Shown: positions 8,975 to 16,842 of the stretch, in pieces
Numbering within the stretch: position 1 is the first letter of the stretch
Layout: each line of letters starts with the position of its first letter
Source of the DNA: Alphaproteobacteria bacterium
Lineage (GTDB): Bacteria > Pseudomonadota > Alphaproteobacteria > Caulobacterales > Parvularculaceae
Direction: 5' to 3'
DNA: 64,000 nucleotides
Assembly: GCA_016125425.1 (NCBI GenBank)
Contig: WGLT01000019.1
Coordinates: 30,244 to 94,243, forward strand
Position numbers and translations under genes: made by a program
Notes under the pieces: generated by a model
What the model was told of the DNA's origin: nothing
What the model saw: only the letters and a program-made list of their open reading frames with translations
The model's database searches: none

Positions 8975-9648
8975 GCTGTCTCCAGCGCTTCGAGCACGAA
9001 ATTGCGCGCGCCTTCGATTTCAATCCGGTCATGCGTGGCGATGAGAACGGCGCCGCCCTCTCGGCGATGATTCTCGATGAGCGCGACGAGACGCGCAGAC
9101 GAAGCCGCGTCCATTGAAGAGGTCGGTTCGTCGAGCAGCCATATAGGCTTTGCGGCGATGACAAGCCTTGCGAGCCCCAAACGGCGGCGCTGTCCGGCGG
9201 AAAGGGCCCCGGCGTGGGTGTCCGCCAAGGCTTGCAGCGCAAAGCTCGCGAGCGCCTCAGCGATGCGGCGTTCCGGCGCTCCGTAGAGGCGCGCCCAGAA
9301 GGAGAGGTTTTCGCGTACTGTCATCGGCGCTTTGACGGCGTCAGCGTGGCCGCAATACGCAATGCAGGCCCGTCGATCGGAAGCGCTCGAGCGCGTGCTT
9401 TCACCAGATTGAACCTCAATCGCTCCGTTTTCAGCGGGCAAAAAACCGGCGATCGCGCGCAGCAGCGTCGTCTTGCCGGACCCGTTCGCGCCCTTGAGGA
9501 TGATGGCTTCGCCTGGCGAAAGATCGAATGTCACGCCAGCGAGGACGCGTCTGCCCGCGCGGGAGACCGAGACGGCGCGCAATGAAAGCGAGGCCCGATA
9601 GGCGAGACGCGATTGTCTGTCCGGACGGGATTCCAATGCGGCGTTCAA
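8971..9648 (-). CDS. ccmA: CcmA, haem exporter ATP-binding subunit
   Basis: CcmA is the ATPase of the CcmAB complex. It has a Walker A at residues 53-61 (GANGSGKTT), signature LSAGQRRRLGLARL at 149-162 and Walker B IWLLDE at 169-174. The call starts at a TTG at 9648. No in-frame ATG precedes the domain, and a second TTG at 9582 (LRAVSVSRAG) would fit the usual CcmA N-terminus better, so the exact start is uncertain. About 84 bases separate it from ccmD upstream. Confidence 0.92.
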   Translation of the reverse strand: MNAALESRPDRQSRLAYRASLSLRAVSVSRAGRRVLAGVTFDLSPGEAIILKGANGSGKTTLLRAIAGFLPAENGAIEVQSGESTRSSASDRRACIAYCGHADAVKAPMTVRENLSFWARLYGAPERRIAEALASFALQALADTHAGALSAGQRRRLGLARLVIAAKPIWLLDEPTSSMDAASSARLVALIENHRREGGAVLIATHDRIEIEGARNFVLEALETA

Positions 9649-9732
9649 GGCTTGTTCGCTCCGGGTGTCGGGCGGGGGGAGATGGGGAGACGGATGCGGA
9701 TTGAGCGCATATCGAGCAGCGGGCCTTGCGGT

Positions 9733-9948
9733 TCAGTCTGCGGGTTCTGTCTTCTCGGTCAGCGTCGCGACGCCAGCCGCGTTTTGCTGCGCGCCGCCCC
9801 GCACTTGATCGAGCTGGCGCAATCGCTGGCGGAGTCGTCGGCCGCGCCGCCAAATGAACGCGGCGAGACCGGCGAGCGCGATCGCCGAAAGGCCATATGC
9901 CGGCCAGACGAATGCGGCGTAGCCGCCCATGTTAAAGAACTGCTCCAT
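9733..9948 (-). CDS. ccmD: CcmD, small haem exporter protein, displaced to the front of the operon
   Basis: CcmD is a small membrane protein needed to release holo-CcmE from CcmABC. From the ATG at 9948 the 71-residue product reads MEQFFNMGGYAAFVWPAYGL, then a hydrophobic helix and a basic stretch WRRGRRLRQRLRQLDQ. This is the characteristic CcmD layout: aromatic N-terminus, one membrane helix, positive cytoplasmic tail. The longer open frame (to 10056) adds 36 residues with no resemblance to the family. It is the first gene of the minus-strand cluster, ahead of ccmA, instead of between ccmC and ccmE. Confidence 0.88.
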   Translation of the reverse strand: MEQFFNMGGYAAFVWPAYGLSAIALAGLAAFIWRRGRRLRQRLRQLDQVRGGAQQNAAGVATLTEKTEPAD

Positions 9949-10151
9949 CCTGCGCCTTTTGGCCCCATTTGGCGCTCGACCCAAGCACAGTTCGCCGGAG
10001 AATGCGCTGGAAAGATGGTCGCGCTGTCCGGAAATGGGATGCCTCGGCTGATCCATTCGCGTCGCGCCGCCGCCGGTCCGCTTCTTGCTGCAGGGCGCGC
10101 GGGGCCCCCATTCAGGTTAATTCGGGGCGGAATTCGCCCGGAGAAGCGAGC
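9949..10151. other. Divergent intergenic region, ccmD / GIN-domain gene
   Basis: These 203 bases must hold promoters for both the ccm cluster (minus) and the GIN-domain gene (plus). I could not pick out a convincing -35/-10 pair. A GGAGAAGCGAG ribosome-binding sequence precedes the plus-strand gene. Confidence 0.4.
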
Positions 10152-11108
10152 ATGACGTTGAGAACGAGCATTTTCCTCCTGGTTGCGGTGGCGCTTGCCG
10201 GCGCGCCGGCGGCCGCGGCCACATTCAAGGCCCACAGGATCGTCTTCAAGGATGTGACGGGCGACGTCAGGATCATCAGTTCGACGGCCACGGATGAGAT
10301 CGAAGTCTCGATCCTCCAAGGCGGAAGCTATCATCGGATCGCCGTGGCCGAAGACAAGGGCATGCTCACGCTGAAGGGCGAGAAGTGGCGCGAGGATGAA
10401 ACGCGCGACTGCTGCAATGATCGTATCACGCGCACTTTCCACGCGCGCGCGGACCGAAAAGCGGCGGTCGGCGAACCTGCGATTGAGGATTTCTTCGCAG
10501 CCTATCCGACGATCACGATCACTCTGCCGCGCAAGACCGACGTCGACTTCATCGACGCCCGCATGAAGCTCAAAATGGACGACATCGCCGGCGCGCTCGG
10601 CCTCGACGCCTGCTACGTTTACGGAGAAACGGGCGATGTCGGGAACGCTGTCATCGGGGTCACGGACGGCAGCCGCCTTGTCGTCGGCGATGTGGGCGCA
10701 GGCCTGGAAATCGACATCTCGGGCGACGCCGACGTAAAAACCGGCTCGGCGGCGAGCGCCGACGTCGACATCGCCGGGCCCGGAGACGCCATTCTGGGCG
10801 ATATTGACGGAATGCTGGATGTCTCGATCGCCGGTTCAGGGACGGTCCGGTCCGCGCGTGTCGACGGCCCCATGACCGTGCGTATCGCCGGATCGGGGGC
10901 GACGATGGTCAAGACGGGCCGCGCCGACGGGCTCAAAGCCACCATTGACGGATCCGGCGCGGTCTACTTCAACGGCGAGGTCGAACGTCCGGATTTGCGG
11001 CTTTACGGCTCGGCCGAAGTGCATATGGGGTCGGTTCGGGGCCGCATCATGCGCGCCGGACCCGACGGCGAAGTCTTTGTCGGCGGCAAGATCGTTGAGC
11101 GCGAATAG
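10152..11108 (+). CDS. Secreted GIN-domain (DUF2807-like) protein
   Basis: The 318-residue product starts MTLRTSIFLLVAVALAGAPA, a clear signal peptide cleaved near AAA-ATF. The C-terminal half shows repeated short beta-helix units of the type IAGSG or IDGSG (for example VSIAGSGTV, VRIAGSGAT, TIDGSGAV). These are typical of the putative auto-transporter head GIN domain (DUF2807). The family is common in Gram-negative bacteria and has no established biochemical role; a cell-envelope location is likely. The start at 10152 was chosen for its strong GGAG site and signal peptide; the frame is open further upstream but that part is not signal-like. DCCND around residue 90 could form a disulfide. It is transcribed away from ccm and towards tRNA-Trp; no functional link is evident. 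Confidence 0.75.
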   Translation: MTLRTSIFLLVAVALAGAPAAAATFKAHRIVFKDVTGDVRIISSTATDEIEVSILQGGSYHRIAVAEDKGMLTLKGEKWREDETRDCCNDRITRTFHARADRKAAVGEPAIEDFFAAYPTITITLPRKTDVDFIDARMKLKMDDIAGALGLDACYVYGETGDVGNAVIGVTDGSRLVVGDVGAGLEIDISGDADVKTGSAASADVDIAGPGDAILGDIDGMLDVSIAGSGTVRSARVDGPMTVRIAGSGATMVKTGRADGLKATIDGSGAVYFNGEVERPDLRLYGSAEVHMGSVRGRIMRAGPDGEVFVGGKIVERE

Positions 11109-11140
11109 GCCAGATACCGCCGCGCCGGCTCTCATATCTA

Positions 11141-11169
11141 TTGAATGCGGCCCCTGCGCGCCCTATGGA
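11141..11169 (+). promoter_or_regulatory. Promoter of tRNA-Trp
   Basis: TTGAAT (11141-11146), a 17-base spacer and TATGGA (11164-11169) place a start about 7 bases before the mature tRNA. The spacing is ideal for a housekeeping sigma factor. Confidence 0.6.
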
Positions 11170-11182
11170 GTGCCTCCGGCCT

Positions 11183-11258
11183 AGGGGTGTAGCTCAGTTG
11201 GTAGAGCATCGGTCTCCAAAACCGAGGGTCGGGGGTTCGAGTCCCTCCGCCCCTGCCA
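11183..11258 (+). tRNA. trnW: tRNA-Trp (anticodon CCA)
   Basis: The 76-base sequence folds as a cloverleaf. The acceptor stem pairs AGGGGTG with CGCCCCT, the D-arm contains AGCTCAGTTGGTAGAGC, and the anticodon loop CTCCAAA has anticodon CCA. The T-arm is GGGGGTTCGAGTCCCTC. The discriminator base is G and the CCA end is encoded. Its position directly upstream of secE-nusG is common in bacteria. Confidence 0.97.
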
Positions 11259-11274
11259 GCGCCGAAGACCCGGC

Positions 11275-11302
11275 TTGACGGGGGCTGGAAAAGGTTTACC
11301 AA
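11275..11302 (+). promoter_or_regulatory. Probable promoter of secE-nusG
   Basis: TTGACG (11275-11280), a 16-base spacer and TACCAA (11297-11302) lie about 80 bases before secE. The -35 is good and the -10 weak. Confidence 0.45.
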
Positions 11303-11382
11303 GGCCCCATCTTCCTGAAAGTGAAATCGGCTTCCAAGCGTCCGGGTGGGGCGCCCGAGAAGCCTTTGTCCGGATCGGTTAA

Positions 11383-11670
11383 ATGGCGAAAATGAAAAAG
11401 CCGGCTGGCGGCGGCGTCATCGAAGGCAAGTCAGAAGAGGTCAAGCCGAAAAAGAAAAGAACCGGCCTCTTCGAATTCATCGGTCAGGTGCGCTCGGAAA
11501 TGCGCAAAGTGACTTGGACCGGGCGCAACGAACTCGTCATCTCGACCGTCATGGTGCTGATTATGGTGGCGCTCATGGCGATTTTCTTCTTTTTCGTTGA
11601 TTGGGCGCTGAGATATGGGGTCTGCCACCTTCTGCCTATCAATTGCGTGCCTTTGGACCATCAGGTCTAG
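11383..11670 (+). CDS. secE: SecE, preprotein translocase subunit
   Basis: SecE clamps the two halves of SecY in the SecYEG channel. The 95-residue protein has a Lys-rich cytoplasmic N-terminus and an amphipathic helix with the conserved VRSEMRKVTWTGRNEL. One membrane segment (about 53-73) follows. The single-helix form is usual outside the enteric group. Two ATGs (11383 and 11392) are possible starts. It is immediately followed by nusG, as in nearly all bacteria. Confidence 0.94.
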   Translation: MAKMKKPAGGGVIEGKSEEVKPKKKRTGLFEFIGQVRSEMRKVTWTGRNELVISTVMVLIMVALMAIFFFFVDWALRYGVCHLLPINCVPLDHQV

Positions 11671-11699
11671 GCCCGCCCGCGCGATGACGGAATAAGCTC

Positions 11700-12233
11700 A
11701 TGGAACCAAAGTGGTATATCGTCCACGCCTATTCGAACTTCGAAAAGAAAGTCGCTGAGGCGATCAGGCAATCCGCGAAGGAGAAGGGCATGGAGGACCT
11801 TTTCGAAGAGGTCTTCGTGCCGACTGAAGATGTCGTCGAAGTGCGGCGGGGACGAAAGATCAACACGGAGCGCCGATTCTTCCCGGGCTATGTGCTCGTG
11901 AAGATGGTCTTGAACGATGACACCTATCATTTGATCAAGGATACGCCGAAAGTGACCGGGTTCCTCGGGCAGGGAAACAAACCGATCCCTGTTTCGCAGA
12001 AAGAAGTCGACCGGATCCGCGGCGTAATGACCGACAGCGCCGAGCGTCCGCGCCCGACGGTCACTTTCGAGGTCGGCGAGAATGTGCGCGTGACCGATGG
12101 GCCTTTCGCGTCGTTCTCCGGCGTCGTCGAAGACGTCGACGAAGAGGCGGCGCGGCTCAAAGTGGCGGTGTCGATTTTCGGCCGCGCGACGCCTGTCGAA
12201 CTCGAATTCGGCCAGGTCGAAAAGGCGAGCTGA
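11700..12233 (+). CDS. nusG: NusG, transcription elongation/termination factor
   Basis: NusG binds RNA polymerase beta' and couples it to Rho or to ribosomal protein S10. The 177-residue product opens with [19 protein letters not shown] and contains [12 protein letters not shown], both typical of the NGN domain. The C-terminal KOW domain includes [19 protein letters not shown]. Length is normal for alphaproteobacteria. It begins 29 bases after secE. Confidence 0.97.
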   Translation: MEPKWYIVHAYSNFEKKVAEAIRQSAKEKGMEDLFEEVFVPTEDVVEVRRGRKINTERRFFPGYVLVKMVLNDDTYHLIKDTPKVTGFLGQGNKPIPVSQKEVDRIRGVMTDSAERPRPTVTFEVGENVRVTDGPFASFSGVVEDVDEEAARLKVAVSIFGRATPVELEFGQVEKAS

Positions 12234-12281
12234 GCCGGACTCCCTCGGTCCAGGCGGCGCGGGCGGTTGTTCGCGCCGCGC

Positions 12282-12310
12282 TTGCATTTCACAACCTGTA
12301 AGTTTATAAC
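12282..12310 (+). promoter_or_regulatory. Promoter upstream of rplK
   Basis: TTGCAT (12282-12287), an exact 17-base spacer and TATAAC (12305-12310) give one of the best promoter matches in the window, with a predicted start near 12317. It lies after nusG and before the terminator. Confidence 0.65.
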
Positions 12311-12403
12311 ATCACCAGCACGGGGTTCTGCGTATCGGAACAGCGGGCGGGGTAAGCAAGGCTTTGTAGCGTCGTCTGAGTCTGAAAAGTCTTGTTGCGT
12401 ATT

Positions 12404-12452
12404 GGCGGACGGCTCCAATTCCCCCATAGGAGCCGTCCGCCGCGAATTTTTT
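12404..12452 (+). terminator. Strong intrinsic terminator, possible attenuator of rplKA
   Basis: A perfect 13-bp stem (12404-12416 with 12429-12441) has a 12-base loop and is followed after GCGAA by six Ts (12447-12452). It could end secE-nusG transcription. Because a promoter lies between nusG and this hairpin, it also sits in the leader of rplK and may act as an attenuator or as the 3' end of a small RNA. Confidence 0.85.
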
Positions 12453-12652
12453 GGTTAGGGCCAGTTTTTCCATTGAAAATAAGGCGGTTGTTCGCAGCGC
12501 AGGCGAGGACGCTTGCGTTTGGCGCGCCGATTGGCTACGAGCCACGCCTTCATACGCGGGAGGCCGCCGGCCGAAGACCAGGCCGGACCGAACCGCGGCC
12601 CTTCAACCCGTCGCCGGAAACGAGCCGGCGGCGCGAACCATGGAAGGTTGTC

Positions 12653-13081
12653 ATGGCGAAAAAAGTTACCGGCTACCTGAAGCTTCAGGTTCCGGCCGGG
12701 TCGGCGACCCCGTCGCCCCCGATCGGTCCGGCGCTTGGCCAGCGCGGTCTCAATATCATGGAGTTCTGCAAGTCGTTCAATGCGGCTTCGCAGGAGATGG
12801 AGAAGGGGATGCCCATCCCCGTCGTCATCACGATCTTTTCGGACAAGTCGTTCACATTCACGATGAAGACGCCGCCGGCGTCCTACTATCTGAAAAAAGC
12901 GGCGAAGATCCAAAAGGGCGGTTCGACGCCGGGCCGCGCTTCCGCCGGCTCCGTTACGGCCGCGCAATGCCGCGAGATCGCTGAAGCGAAAATGAAGGAT
13001 TTGAACGCGGTCGATCTCGACGCCGCCACCAAGATTATCATGGGCTCGGCGCGCGCCATGGGCCTCACGGTGCAGGAGTAG
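12653..13081 (+). CDS. rplK: Ribosomal protein uL11
   Basis: L11 forms the GTPase-associated centre with 23S rRNA and is the sensor partner of RelA. The 142-residue product begins [20 protein letters not shown] with the conserved [13 protein letters not shown]. Its C-terminal RNA-binding domain includes [11 protein letters not shown]. The ATG at 12653 was chosen by homology; the frame stays open to 12392 without similarity. It is 4 bases from rplA. Confidence 0.97.
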   Translation: MAKKVTGYLKLQVPAGSATPSPPIGPALGQRGLNIMEFCKSFNAASQEMEKGMPIPVVITIFSDKSFTFTMKTPPASYYLKKAAKIQKGGSTPGRASAGSVTAAQCREIAEAKMKDLNAVDLDAATKIIMGSARAMGLTVQE

Positions 13082-13085
13082 AGCC

Positions 13086-13775
13086 ATGAGAGCCGGAAAA
13101 AGAATCCGCGCCGCGCGCGAAAACGTCGACGCGACCAAATCTTATCCGATCGCCGAAGCGGTGAAGATCGTCAAAGCGAACGCCAAGGCGAAGTTCGATG
13201 AGACGATCGAGGTCGCCATGAATCTCGGCGTTGATCCTCGGCATGCGGACCAGATGGTCCGCGGCGTCGTTTCCTTGCCCAACGGCACGGGGCGAACCGT
13301 GCGCGTGGCGGTCTTTGCAAAAGACGCCAAGGCCGAAGAAGCTAAAGCGGCCGGCGCCGACATCGTCGGGGCCGAAGATCTGGTCGAGAAAGTCCAGGGC
13401 GGCTTTTCTGATTTCGATCGCGTTATCGCAACGCCCGATATGATGGGTCTTGTGGGCCGTCTCGGCAAAATTCTCGGCCCGCGCGGTCTTATGCCGAACC
13501 CGAAAGTCGGCACAGTGACTCCGAACGTCGCCCAGGCCGTGAAGGACGCCAAGGGCGGCGCGGTGCAATTTCGTGTCGAAAAAGCCGGAATCGTCCATGC
13601 GGGCGTAGGCAAAGCTAGCTTTGATGAAAAGGCGATCACGGAAAACGTGCAGGCCTTCATCGACGCCGTCGCGAAAGCCAAACCGTCCGGCGCGAAAGGG
13701 ACCTATATCAAAAAGATCTCGATCTCTTCGACGATGGGGCCGGGCGTCAAAATCGACATGAACGCCGGCGCTTGA
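13086..13775 (+). CDS. rplA: Ribosomal protein uL1
   Basis: L1 binds the mobile L1 stalk of the large subunit and in many bacteria represses its own rplKA message. The 229-residue product carries the family motifs [20 protein letters not shown] (about 124-143) and [15 protein letters not shown]. Length is normal (E. coli 234). It is co-transcribed with rplK. Confidence 0.97.
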   Translation: MRAGKRIRAARENVDATKSYPIAEAVKIVKANAKAKFDETIEVAMNLGVDPRHADQMVRGVVSLPNGTGRTVRVAVFAKDAKAEEAKAAGADIVGAEDLVEKVQGGFSDFDRVIATPDMMGLVGRLGKILGPRGLMPNPKVGTVTPNVAQAVKDAKGGAVQFRVEKAGIVHAGVGKASFDEKAITENVQAFIDAVAKAKPSGAKGTYIKKISISSTMGPGVKIDMNAGA

Positions 13776-13803
13776 GCGCGGGCGCGTCAATCGAAACTCC
13801 CTG

Positions 13804-13830
13804 AAAGCCCGGCGAAAGCCGGGCTTTCCT
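13804..13830 (+). terminator. Intrinsic terminator after rplKA
   Basis: A perfect 10-bp stem (13804-13813 with 13818-13827) is closed by a GAAA tetraloop. The 3' arm ends in TTT and is followed by CCTTGTT. Confidence 0.8.
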
Positions 13831-13927
13831 TGTTGGAATGAATGCGGTCGTCGGTTTAGGCTGGCCTTCGCCGCCGCCGGGTCGCGCTGCGCGCAAACCG
13901 GTCGGCCTCGTGAATGGGGAGAAAACC

Positions 13928-14440
13928 GTGTCTTATAAAGCTCTAACCCTCGCTTGGCTGTGCGCAGGCGCAGCCGCCCTGTCGCCCGCGGTCTCGCAGG
14001 CCGCGCCGCCGACGGCTTCGCAAATCGAAACCGCAATCAAAGGCGTTTTGACGGATCAGACTGTCGCCGCGCCGACGGCGCCGAAGGTGAGCGAAGCCAA
14101 CGGGGCGTGCAATTCGAAACTGATTCAATTCGTCGATACGCCGCTTGCGGTCCATTATAATCAATACGGACAATTCAGAGCGCCGCTGAACGGCGGCGAC
14201 GGAATTCTCGCCGTCGGCAACTGTCGCCATCTGTATTTCGAACTCGGTTCGTCCAAGGCGACGGGTTATACGCTCTATATGGGCAAGATCTCCGGAAGCA
14301 CGCTGTCTCAGGGATTCCCAGGCAGCCAGACCGGGAAAATTCAGTCCACGGAAATCATGGGGCCGGAAATCGTGCTCGGACTCCAGGGCCCGGCGAATAC
14401 GTCAGACAGCGTTCAATTGTGGGTCTATCTGACGGATTAG
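13928..14440 (+). CDS. Small secreted protein of unknown function
   Basis: I do not recognise a family. From a GTG at 13928, preceded by GGGGAGAA five bases upstream, the product is 170 residues. It starts with a signal peptide (helix LTLAWLCAGAAAL) cleaved near SQA-APP. The mature part has two cysteines (GACNSK and GNCRHL) that could pair. It is rich in Gly, Ser and aromatic residues and ends VQLWVYLTD, suggesting a small beta-rich extracytoplasmic domain. The frame is open 30 codons further upstream, but that part is not signal-like. It follows the rplKA terminator and converges on the ABC exporter gene, so it is probably an independent unit. Confidence 0.6.
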   Translation: MSYKALTLAWLCAGAAALSPAVSQAAPPTASQIETAIKGVLTDQTVAAPTAPKVSEANGACNSKLIQFVDTPLAVHYNQYGQFRAPLNGGDGILAVGNCRHLYFELGSSKATGYTLYMGKISGSTLSQGFPGSQTGKIQSTEIMGPEIVLGLQGPANTSDSVQLWVYLTD

Positions 14441-14458
14441 CCGCGATTGAGGCGCATA

Positions 14459-14483
14459 GGCGGCGGGGTTCTATTCCGCCGCC
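14459..14483. terminator. Weak hairpin between convergent genes
   Basis: GGCGGCGG (14459-14466) pairs with CCGCCGCC (14476-14483) around a 9-base loop. GCTTT follows on the plus strand. It overlaps the stop codon of the minus-strand ABC gene and may serve the plus-strand gene. The T-tract is poor. Confidence 0.4.
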
Positions 14484-16366
14484 GCTTTCGCATCGACATT
14501 GAACTGCAACTCGGCGAGCCGGGCGTATAGCCCGCCGCGCGCCATAAGCTCTGTGTGCGTTCCCTGATCGACGATGCGGCCTTCGTCCATGACGACGATC
14601 TTGTCGGCTTTGAGCACCGTCGCCAGACGGTGGGCTATGACGAGCGTCGTCCTGTCCGCGGAGATTTTCTCGAATGCTTGCTGGATGGCGCGTTCGCTTT
14701 CCGAATCGAGCGCAGATGTCGCCTCATCAAGCAGAAGCACCGGCGCATCGCGCAGGATCGCACGCGCGATAGCGAGCCGCTGGCGTTGGCCCCCGGACAG
14801 GGTGGTCGCGCCCTGCCCAAGCGGCGTGTCATAGCCCTGCGGAAGCGCCATGATGAAATCATGCGCATTGGCCGCCTTCGCGGCCGCGCATACTTCTTCA
14901 TCACTCGCGTCCGGCCGCCCATAGCGGATATTTTCGGCCGCGCTTCCGGAAAAGAGCGGCGCGTTCTGCTGGACAACCGATATAGAGCGGCGAAGCTCAT
15001 CCGGATTGAGCGTGCGGATATCGACGCCGTCGAGGCGGATCGCGCCCGACTGCGGATCATAAAAGCGCAGGATAAGCTGGAACATGGTCGACTTGCCGGC
15101 GCCGGAGGGGCCGACCAGAGCCACCGTTTCGCCCGGCGCGATATTGAGGCTCACTCCGTTCAACGCTTGCGTTTCCGGCCGTAGCGGATAGGCGAAACGC
15201 ACGTTTTCGAATGCTATCGCTCCGCGGATATCGGCGGGAAGATGCGCCGGGGCCGAAGGCGGCTGGATATCGGACTCGGCGGCGAGAAGCTCCATCAACC
15301 GCTCCGTCGCGCCGGCCGCCCGCATGACTTCGGCATAGGTCTCTGTAAGCATGCCGACGCCGGAAACGGCCAGAAACGCATACATGACAAATTGGGTCAT
15401 CGCGCCCGGCGTGATGGCGCCCGACTGCACCTGCATGGCGCCGTACCAGAGCACGCCGATCAGGCCGGCGAGGATCAAGGAGAAAAACAGGGCGGTCATC
15501 ATCGCGCGCACGGTGATGCGGCGAAGCGCGACCTCGAAAGTCGCCTCCGCGGCTCTCGCAAAAGCCTCGCGTTCTTCGTTTTCGCGCGTGAACGCCTGCA
15601 CGGTCTCGATCGCCGCAAGCGTTTCGCCGGCGCGTGCGGAGGCATTGGCGAGACTGTCCTGGCTTGAGCGCGACAGCGAGCGCACCCGCCTTCCGAAGAG
15701 CACGATCGGAATGAGGATCAGCGGGCCGATCCCGGCCACCATCAAGGTCAGCTTCCAGTTGACGGCGAACATCAGGGCAACCGCCCCGAAGGTCGTTGCG
15801 ACAGTTCTTAGCGCGACCGAGATAGACGAGCCGATCAGTGTCTCGATCAACGTCGTGTCGGTTGTCAGACGCGACAAGACTTCGCCGGTGCGGATCTGCG
15901 CGTAATAGCCGGGGCTGAGCGCTATGATATGGTCGTAGACGGCTTTTCTGAGATCGGCGACGACCCGCTCGCCGAGCCGGCTCACGAAATAATAGCGAAG
16001 CGCGCTCGATAGCCCGAGCGCGACGGCGACGCCGATGCCGATGAGAAAATATCCGGAAAGCTGCGTGCCGAGCTCGAACTGCGAGCACATGGCCGACGCC
16101 GAAGAGTGGGCGAAGCCGCAATCGACGACGATCCGGAAGGCGGCCGGAAGCAGGAGAGTCAGTCCCGAAGCTGCGATCAGGAAGAAGACAAAGGCGGCCA
16201 GGAGGACCGGATAGCGAAAAACAAAGGGCGCAAGGCGCGAGAGCGGCTTGATTGATCGCGCTTTCGCGCGATGTGCTTTTTCGCGTTCAAGCTCGGCGGC
16301 GAACTCCGAGCCGCGGGCGGCGTCAACGGGATCGGGAGAGGCGGGCTCGGAGGTGCGATCGGCCAT
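14471..16366 (-). CDS. ABC exporter, fused permease and ATPase (MsbA-related)
   Basis: A half-size type IV ABC exporter of 631 residues, expected to work as a homodimer in the inner membrane. Residues about 45-345 form a six-helix transmembrane domain. The nucleotide-binding domain has Walker A GPSGAGKST (419-427), LSGGQRQR (523-530) and Walker B VLLLDE (543-548) with catalytic Glu548. It resembles the MsbA-related branch common in alphaproteobacteria. The substrate (lipid, lipopolysaccharide precursor or drug) cannot be decided here. An acidic, lysine-rich N-terminal extension of about 40 residues precedes the first helix. It lies on the opposite strand between two ribosomal operons, divergent from rplJ. 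Confidence 0.88.
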   Translation of the reverse strand: MADRTSEPASPDPVDAARGSEFAAELEREKAHRAKARSIKPLSRLAPFVFRYPVLLAAFVFFLIAASGLTLLLPAAFRIVVDCGFAHSSASAMCSQFELGTQLSGYFLIGIGVAVALGLSSALRYYFVSRLGERVVADLRKAVYDHIIALSPGYYAQIRTGEVLSRLTTDTTLIETLIGSSISVALRTVATTFGAVALMFAVNWKLTLMVAGIGPLILIPIVLFGRRVRSLSRSSQDSLANASARAGETLAAIETVQAFTRENEEREAFARAAEATFEVALRRITVRAMMTALFFSLILAGLIGVLWYGAMQVQSGAITPGAMTQFVMYAFLAVSGVGMLTETYAEVMRAAGATERLMELLAAESDIQPPSAPAHLPADIRGAIAFENVRFAYPLRPETQALNGVSLNIAPGETVALVGPSGAGKSTMFQLILRFYDPQSGAIRLDGVDIRTLNPDELRRSISVVQQNAPLFSGSAAENIRYGRPDASDEEVCAAAKAANAHDFIMALPQGYDTPLGQGATTLSGGQRQRLAIARAILRDAPVLLLDEATSALDSESERAIQQAFEKISADRTTLVIAHRLATVLKADKIVVMDEGRIVDQGTHTELMARGGLYARLAELQFNVDAKAAAE

Positions 16367-16499
16367 GGCGTCCTTCGGGCGGTGCAGGGGGGCTGACGCG
16401 CCTTATACGCCGCTTCGCGCAATCTCGCCTGCGTGAATCGACCGCACCGCCGCCGCCGGGCGGAGGAAGGGGCCGGCCGGCGCCGGGCGCCGGCGCAGC

Positions 16500-16527
16500 G
16501 ACGGGCTTGAGAGGACGGGCTTGAGAG
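16500..16527. repeat. Tandem 14-base duplication
   Basis: The 14-mer GACGGGCTTGAGAG is repeated exactly twice in tandem, about 30 bases upstream of the rplJ -35 element. It may be a replication slip or a pair of activator sites. Confidence 0.7.
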
Positions 16528-16558
16528 ATTGCACGGTCCGTCTTGTTGACCGGGGCCC

Positions 16559-16586
16559 TTGCATTCCGCGCCATATTCTGTATCAA
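16559..16586 (+). promoter_or_regulatory. Probable promoter of rplJL(-rpoBC)
   Basis: TTGCAT (16559-16564), a 16-base spacer and TATCAA (16581-16586). The -35 hexamer is identical to that of the rplK promoter. The predicted leader to rplJ is about 250 bases. Confidence 0.45.
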
Positions 16587-16730
16587 GCCCGCCTGCTTGG
16601 CGGTTCGCCGTCCAAGCGACCTGTCCGAGACTGCGGGCGCTGAGGAACTCCGAGGCTTAATCTCCCGCATAGACAAGGCAAATCGGCCATCGCCGCGCAA
16701 GACGGCGCATGTCCTTTGACCTTCTCTGAC

Positions 16731-16761
16731 AGGCTCTGGCGCTGACGCGCGGAGCCTTTTT
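16731..16761 (+). terminator. Terminator-like hairpin in the rplJ leader (candidate attenuator)
   Basis: AGGCTC (16731-16736) pairs with GAGCCT (16752-16757). Inside it GCGC (16739-16742) pairs with GCGC (16747-16750) around a TGAC loop. The stem ends in a run of five Ts (16757-16761). The upstream gene is divergent, so this element cannot be its terminator; it lies 81 bases before rplJ inside the leader. Confidence 0.6.
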
Positions 16762-16842
16762 GGCATCCAGCGTCAAACGTCGTCGAAGCCGCGAGGCGGG
16801 AAGGTCCCGTCTTGTGAACGAAGGGTAGCGAAGGGACGTCCG

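Larger units (their letters stand above)
12234..12652 (+). other. Long nusG-rplK intergenic region with promoter and internal terminator
   Basis: This 419-base stretch holds no coding sequence that I can support. It contains a promoter-like element at 12282-12310 and an intrinsic terminator at 12404-12452. A further 200 bases lead to the rplK start. The result would be a short transcript of roughly 135 bases (about 12317-12452) unless termination is suppressed. Confidence 0.6.
16367..16842. other. Divergent intergenic region and rplJ leader
   Basis: These 476 bases hold no gene that I can support. They carry the start region of the minus-strand ABC exporter, a GC-rich 19-base palindrome (16476-16494), a 14-base tandem duplication and a promoter for rplJ. 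A long leader with a terminator-like hairpin follows. Confidence 0.6.

Noticed and set aside
9949..10056. N-terminal extension of ccmD by 36 residues
   Set aside because: CcmD starts just before the aromatic segment; the extra residues have no counterpart in the family.
12392..12652. Long N-terminal extension of rplK across the terminator
   Set aside because: The frame runs through a terminator hairpin and does not resemble L11; the start is set at 12653.
16546..16579. Alternative rplJ promoter using TTGACC and TATTCT
   Set aside because: The spacer would be 22 bases, outside the working range.
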